Assembly (NCBI GenBank): GCA_947644475.1
Contig: CANRZQ010000030.1
Span: 1 to 15,484, forward strand
Source: an uncultured Muribaculaceae bacterium
GTDB taxonomy: Bacteria > Bacteroidota > Bacteroidia > Bacteroidales > Muribaculaceae
Direction: 5' to 3'
DNA length: 15,484 bases
Shown here: one piece after another, positions 14,586-15,484 of the stretch
How the letters are laid out: every line of letters starts with the position of its first letter
Position numbering within the stretch: the stretch's first letter is position 1
Program-made: the position numbers and the translations under genes
The notes under the pieces: generated by a model
Database searches by the model: none
The model's input: only the letters and a program-made list of their open reading frames with translations
What the model was told of the DNA's origin: nothing

Positions 14586-15484
14586 ATGAAAAATAAACTA
14601 TTATATCTTGCCACAGCAGCCATGGCATGCTTCGGATTGTGGTCGTGCGACGACGACATCGAGACCCCGCCCGTGGTAATACCCTCCACCGATCTTGTGG
14701 CCAACACCACCATCGCCGACCTCAAGGCTGAATACTGGTCGAGCGAGCGCAACTCCGCAGCCCTCGTGCCCGCACGCTCCGACGGCTCCCACACAATCAT
14801 CCGTGGCCGTGTAATATCGATGGACGCCTCCGGAAACATCTACAAGGCTTTCTGTCTCGACGACGGCTCTGCCGCCATCACCGTATCGGCCGACACAACC
14901 AAACTCTACAAGCAATATCAGTTTGGCCAGGAAGTATATATCGACGTCACCGGCCTCTACATCGGCTTCTACAACGGCCTGATGCAACTCGGCGGCCTGG
15001 GCGAATACAACGGCGCCCCCTCCATGACATTCATGTCTACCACCGACATGAAGCAACACGCATTCCCCAACGGACTGCCCAATTACGCTAAGGTCGACAC
15101 CGCCACCGTGACAATCGCCGAAATGGCTGCCGCCAAACGCGACGCTGCCGAACTCCGCAAATGGCAAAGCCGCCTCGTGCGCTTCGACGACGTGGAATTC
15201 ATCGACGCCGGCAAACAATTCTCAGTCGGCACCAACACCGACCGCTATATCAAGGACGCCTCCGGCAACCGCATCAACGTGCGTTGCTCATACCGCGCAT
15301 CGTTCTGCGACGCAACCATCCCTTACGGCAAAGGCTCGGTAGTCGGCATCCTCTCCACCTACGGCACCGACTGGCAAGTGCTCATGCTCGACCAATATTC
15401 CTACTTCGGCTTTGACGGAACCGCTCCCGACGTTCCCGACGAACCCGTAGGCAACGGCGACGGCACCGAGGCCAACCCCTACAC
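14586..15484 (+). CDS. DUF5689-like surface lipoprotein, 3' end off the window
   Basis: The frame is open from ATG 14586 to the right edge (299 codons plus two bases). MKNKLLYLATAAMACFGLWSC is a lipoprotein signal peptide with Cys21. The next residues DDDIE match the acidic export signal described for Bacteroidetes surface lipoproteins, so it is probably displayed outside. Residues ~45-280 look like the OB-fold-like DUF5689 region (IIRGRVISMDASGNIYKAF, LDDGSAAITVSAD, QEVYIDVTGLYIG, then a second round RLVRFDDVEF). A proline-rich linker leads to NGDGTEANPYT at ~289, which resembles the opening motif of DUF6359-type domains, so another module is cut by the edge. An in-frame ATG at 14577 is the alternative start. 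It is co-transcribed with the receptor and probably works as its substrate-capturing partner. Family names are from memory of motifs. Confidence 0.82.
   Translation, partial: MKNKLLYLATAAMACFGLWSCDDDIETPPVVIPSTDLVANTTIADLKAEYWSSERNSAALVPARSDGSHTIIRGRVISMDASGNIYKAFCLDDGSAAITVSADTTKLYKQYQFGQEVYIDVTGLYIGFYNGLMQLGGLGEYNGAPSMTFMSTTDMKQHAFPNGLPNYAKVDTATVTIAEMAAAKRDAAELRKWQSRLVRFDDVEFIDAGKQFSVGTNTDRYIKDASGNRINVRCSYRASFCDATIPYGKGSVVGILSTYGTDWQVLMLDQYSYFGFDGTAPDVPDEPVGNGDGTEANPY

Overview
The window looks like chromosomal DNA from a gut Bacteroidales bacterium, most likely a Muribaculaceae (S24-7) relative. The reasons are a moderately high GC content with C-ending codons, promoters of the Bacteroidetes TTTG-N19-TAnnTTTG type, few Shine-Dalgarno sequences, large secreted proteins with Ig, Fn3 and choice-of-anchor modules and GIYIV-type C-terminal tails, and a CarboxypepD_reg TonB-dependent receptor followed by a surface lipoprotein. 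The lineage call is inference from these traits. No tRNA, rRNA, CRISPR array, transposase or phage gene was seen.

Layout. (1) 1-1211, minus: 5' part of a secreted protein built from starch-binding-like modules (CBM26-like, then SusE/SusF-like), running off the left edge. (2) 1212-1666: a 455-base divergent gap with a hairpin-rich leader for the minus gene and, for the plus gene, an array of GTTACA-like direct repeats on an 11-base period. (3) 1667-3842, plus: an OmpR/PhoB-type response regulator overlapping a membrane histidine kinase, closed by a strong terminator at 3845-3871. (4) 3870-4080: two copies of a composite intergenic repeat and a second terminator-like hairpin. (5) 4111-6108, minus: a secreted five-module Ig-like protein with A-A-B-A-B order. 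(6) 6109-6388: an AT-rich divergent promoter region with a textbook promoter on each strand. (7) 6389-10900, plus: a 1503-residue exported multidomain protein (propeller-like N-terminus, Fn3 and choice-of-anchor J modules, sorting-like tail). (8) 11014-11607, plus: a small lipoprotein between two strong terminators. (9) 11784-15484, plus: a TonB-dependent receptor and a DUF5689-like lipoprotein, the latter cut by the right edge.

How the parts may work together. Almost everything is cell-envelope or secreted. The receptor and lipoprotein form a compact two-gene uptake unit, 18 bases apart, probably with more genes beyond the right edge. The kinase/regulator pair probably regulates itself through the 11-base repeat array and may control a neighbour, but no second copy of the array was seen elsewhere in the window. 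The two large modular proteins are transcribed divergently, each ends in a type IX-secretion-like tail, and they probably act at the cell surface. Their ligands cannot be read from sequence alone.
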